A DNA stretch of 64,000 nt from Paenibacillus sp. PK3_47 (GTDB taxonomy: Bacteria; Bacillota; Bacilli; Paenibacillales; Paenibacillaceae). Under the pieces are notes generated by a model. That model had not been told where the DNA came from. It ran no database searches and worked only from the letters and a program-made list of their open reading frames with translations. Of this stretch, positions 62,493-64,000 are shown piece after piece; the first letter of the stretch is position 1; each line of letters begins with the position of its first letter. The stretch is from the NCBI RefSeq assembly GCF_023520895.1, contig NZ_CP026029.1, positions 4,278,001-4,342,000 on the forward strand, given 5' to 3'. Both the position numbers and the translations under genes were made by a program.

Positions 62493-64000
62493 ACTGCTCG
62501 TGGTGGATGACGAAGAGATTATTACAGACACCCTGCATGAAGTACTGACTCAATTTATGCCGGAGAAGCTGGATGTCTGCAAGGCGTATTCTTCCAGGGA
62601 AGCCTTGGTCTGGATGGAACGGACACGGATTGATATGGTGTTGACCGATATCCGGATGCCCGGCATGAGCGGCCTGGAGCTGTCGGAGAACATCAGGAAC
62701 CTCTGGCCGAGGTGCAAAATTATTTTTTTGACCGGGTACAGCGAATTTGACTATGCCTATCAAGCCATTCAGATGACCGGAATGCGTTATGTCCTCAAAA
62801 CAGAAGGATACGACAAAGTGGTGTCGACCGTTGAGGAGACGCTGCGGGAGATTGAGCAGAGCAGGAGAGTGGAAGCGCTTATCGCCCAGTCCACTGAACA
62901 TATGCTTGCCTTGGAGTTAACGGCTCAGGGAGGATATTTCAGGCATCTTCTTCAGGACAGCCGGATGTTTGGAAAAGATACCGGGATGCTGGAGCAGGAC
63001 TTCAGTGTTCTGAATATCGGGCTTGATCCCCGTGCGCCTGTGACCCTGATTCTGGGCCGTCCAGAGTATCAAGGGGAAGCAAGCTATACCGAATCGAGCC
63101 GAAAACTCACAACGGCCCGCCTGATCTGGGATTCTTATCTGGCAGGGAAAACACAGCATGTTGGAATAGAGGATAAATACGGGGGCCTGCTGTGGTTCCT
63201 TCAGCCGGCTTCAGCTGAATTGAAGGATTCAGAGCACCAGCTGAAGCGTTATCTGGAAGGGACACTGGAGCTTATCCAGGAAGCCTGCCTGGAGGAGCTT
63301 CAGCTGCCGCTCGCTTTTACTGCCGGTGTTCCCTGCTCCTGGGATGCTGTATCCGCACAATACGAACGGCTTCGTCAAGTGCAGCAGATCAGAGCCGTAA
63401 GCGGGTCTTCTGTCGTCTGGAGCGGACAGTCCGGGACAGGGGAGACGAGGGAGGAACTGCGGATCAGCTCCCGTACAGACATTATAGCTGCCCATCTAGA
63501 AGCAGGCCGCAAGGAGAAATTACATGAATCTTTGAATGATACCATTTGTTATATTCTGCAGGGTCATTGGGATGTCAACCAGGTGACGGAAGCTTATTAT
63601 ACGCTGGCACTTGTATTTCTGTCCTGTATCAACCGCTGGGGCTTACAGAAAGAACAATTAGGGGACTATAGCAAATTAATGAGGTTGGATGAGCATGCTT
63701 CCATTGCAGCTTCCTTTCAGTACTTGTCGGGTGCTGCCGCTGCTATCCTCGACGCCAGACAGTCTGATGAGCATAATCAGGCTTCAAATGCCATTGAACG
63801 GATCTGCCATTATATCGACAATAACCTTGGCGAGGACCTGTCTCTTGTCCGTCTGGCTGAACTGAATCACTTTAATCCGACCTATCTGTCCCGTTTTTTC
63901 AAGCAGGAACAAGGCATTAACCTGTCTGATTACATTGACGAGTGCCGGGTGCGCCGCGCAATGGAGATGCTAAAAGCGGAGGGGGTCAAAATCAGGGAAG
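62485..64000 (+). CDS. YesN-type response regulator with AraC DNA-binding domain, 3' partial
   Basis: ATG at 62485, preceded by GGGGGAAGAGG and overlapping the kinase gene by 8 bases. The receiver opens MYRLLVVDDEEIITDTLHEV with phospho-acceptor Asp55 in VLTDIRMPG. A long middle region of about 330 residues is typical of YesN-like proteins. The AraC domain begins near residue 440 (AIERICHYIDNNLGEDLSLV, then NPTYLSRFFKQEQG) and continues off the window edge at about residue 505. No stop codon is reached. It should regulate transcription in response to the kinase before it. Confidence 0.92.
   Translation, partial: MYRLLVVDDEEIITDTLHEVLTQFMPEKLDVCKAYSSREALVWMERTRIDMVLTDIRMPGMSGLELSENIRNLWPRCKIIFLTGYSEFDYAYQAIQMTGMRYVLKTEGYDKVVSTVEETLREIEQSRRVEALIAQSTEHMLALELTAQGGYFRHLLQDSRMFGKDTGMLEQDFSVLNIGLDPRAPVTLILGRPEYQGEASYTESSRKLTTARLIWDSYLAGKTQHVGIEDKYGGLLWFLQPASAELKDSEHQLKRYLEGTLELIQEACLEELQLPLAFTAGVPCSWDAVSAQYERLRQVQQIRAVSGSSVVWSGQSGTGETREELRISSRTDIIAAHLEAGRKEKLHESLNDTICYILQGHWDVNQVTEAYYTLALVFLSCINRWGLQKEQLGDYSKLMRLDEHASIAASFQYLSGAAAAILDARQSDEHNQASNAIERICHYIDNNLGEDLSLVRLAELNHFNPTYLSRFFKQEQGINLSDYIDECRVRRAMEMLKAEGVKIRE

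Overview
The window looks like a chromosomal segment of a spore-forming, low-GC Gram-positive bacterium of the Paenibacillus type. The signs are an intact sporulation sigma factor gene (sigK), an S-layer-homology (SLH) anchored secreted enzyme, LplB/YtcP-type sugar ABC transporters without their own ATPase, several AraC and YesM/YesN-type regulators, and AGGAGG ribosome binding sites often paired with TTG starts. No rRNA, tRNA, CRISPR array or transposase was seen. This is an assignment from gene content, not from a database search.

Positions 1-27,300 are mostly ordinary host DNA devoted to plant-type glycans. They hold two secreted proteins (a partial stalk-domain protein and a 921-aa unknown), a GH43 xylosidase/arabinofuranosidase, an AraC regulator, a solute-binding lipoprotein, a second AraC regulator, a 1130-aa DUF5107/TPR protein, a GH2 glycosidase, a Gfo/Idh/MocA oxidoreductase, and a membrane-bound AraC regulator placed before a permease-permease-binding-protein operon. 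A histidine kinase, response regulator, ABC ATPase and ABC-2 permease cassette follows. A shared palindrome sits at the same distance from the -10 box in front of the GH43 gene and the first binding-protein gene. Tandem arrays of about 51-bp hairpin units fill the gaps between convergent genes at 5.3 kb and 15.4-16.2 kb, and a decayed relative lies at 49.4 kb.

Positions 27,400-36,000 are the most unusual part. A complete sigK is followed by an AT-rich insert, then a second copy of sigK that lacks the 5' third, then a small internally deleted sigK remnant. The insert carries a frameshifted small gene, a 231-aa single-pass membrane protein and a 1641-aa protein. The large protein has a STAND/NACHT-like NTPase at the N-terminus, a long alpha-helical repeat region and a phospholipase-D-like domain at the C-terminus. 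This matches the logic of antiviral STAND proteins but with the effector at the opposite end, so it is my main candidate for an undescribed defence system. No recombinase was found, so the insert is probably immobile now.

Positions 36,000-53,700 look like a further accretion zone. They hold a two-gene DNRLRE/RHS wall-protein locus, three tandem RHS C-terminal toxin cassettes with different tips (one expressed, two displaced) and linked immunity-type genes, then a VOC protein, an SLH-anchored amidase and a truncated beta-lactamase-like gene that ends at a short sigK-like sequence. Positions 53,700-64,000 return to host-like DNA: ABC transporter, alpha/beta hydrolase, an OmpR-type two-component system, and a binding protein followed by a YesM/YesN-type kinase and regulator that runs off the window.
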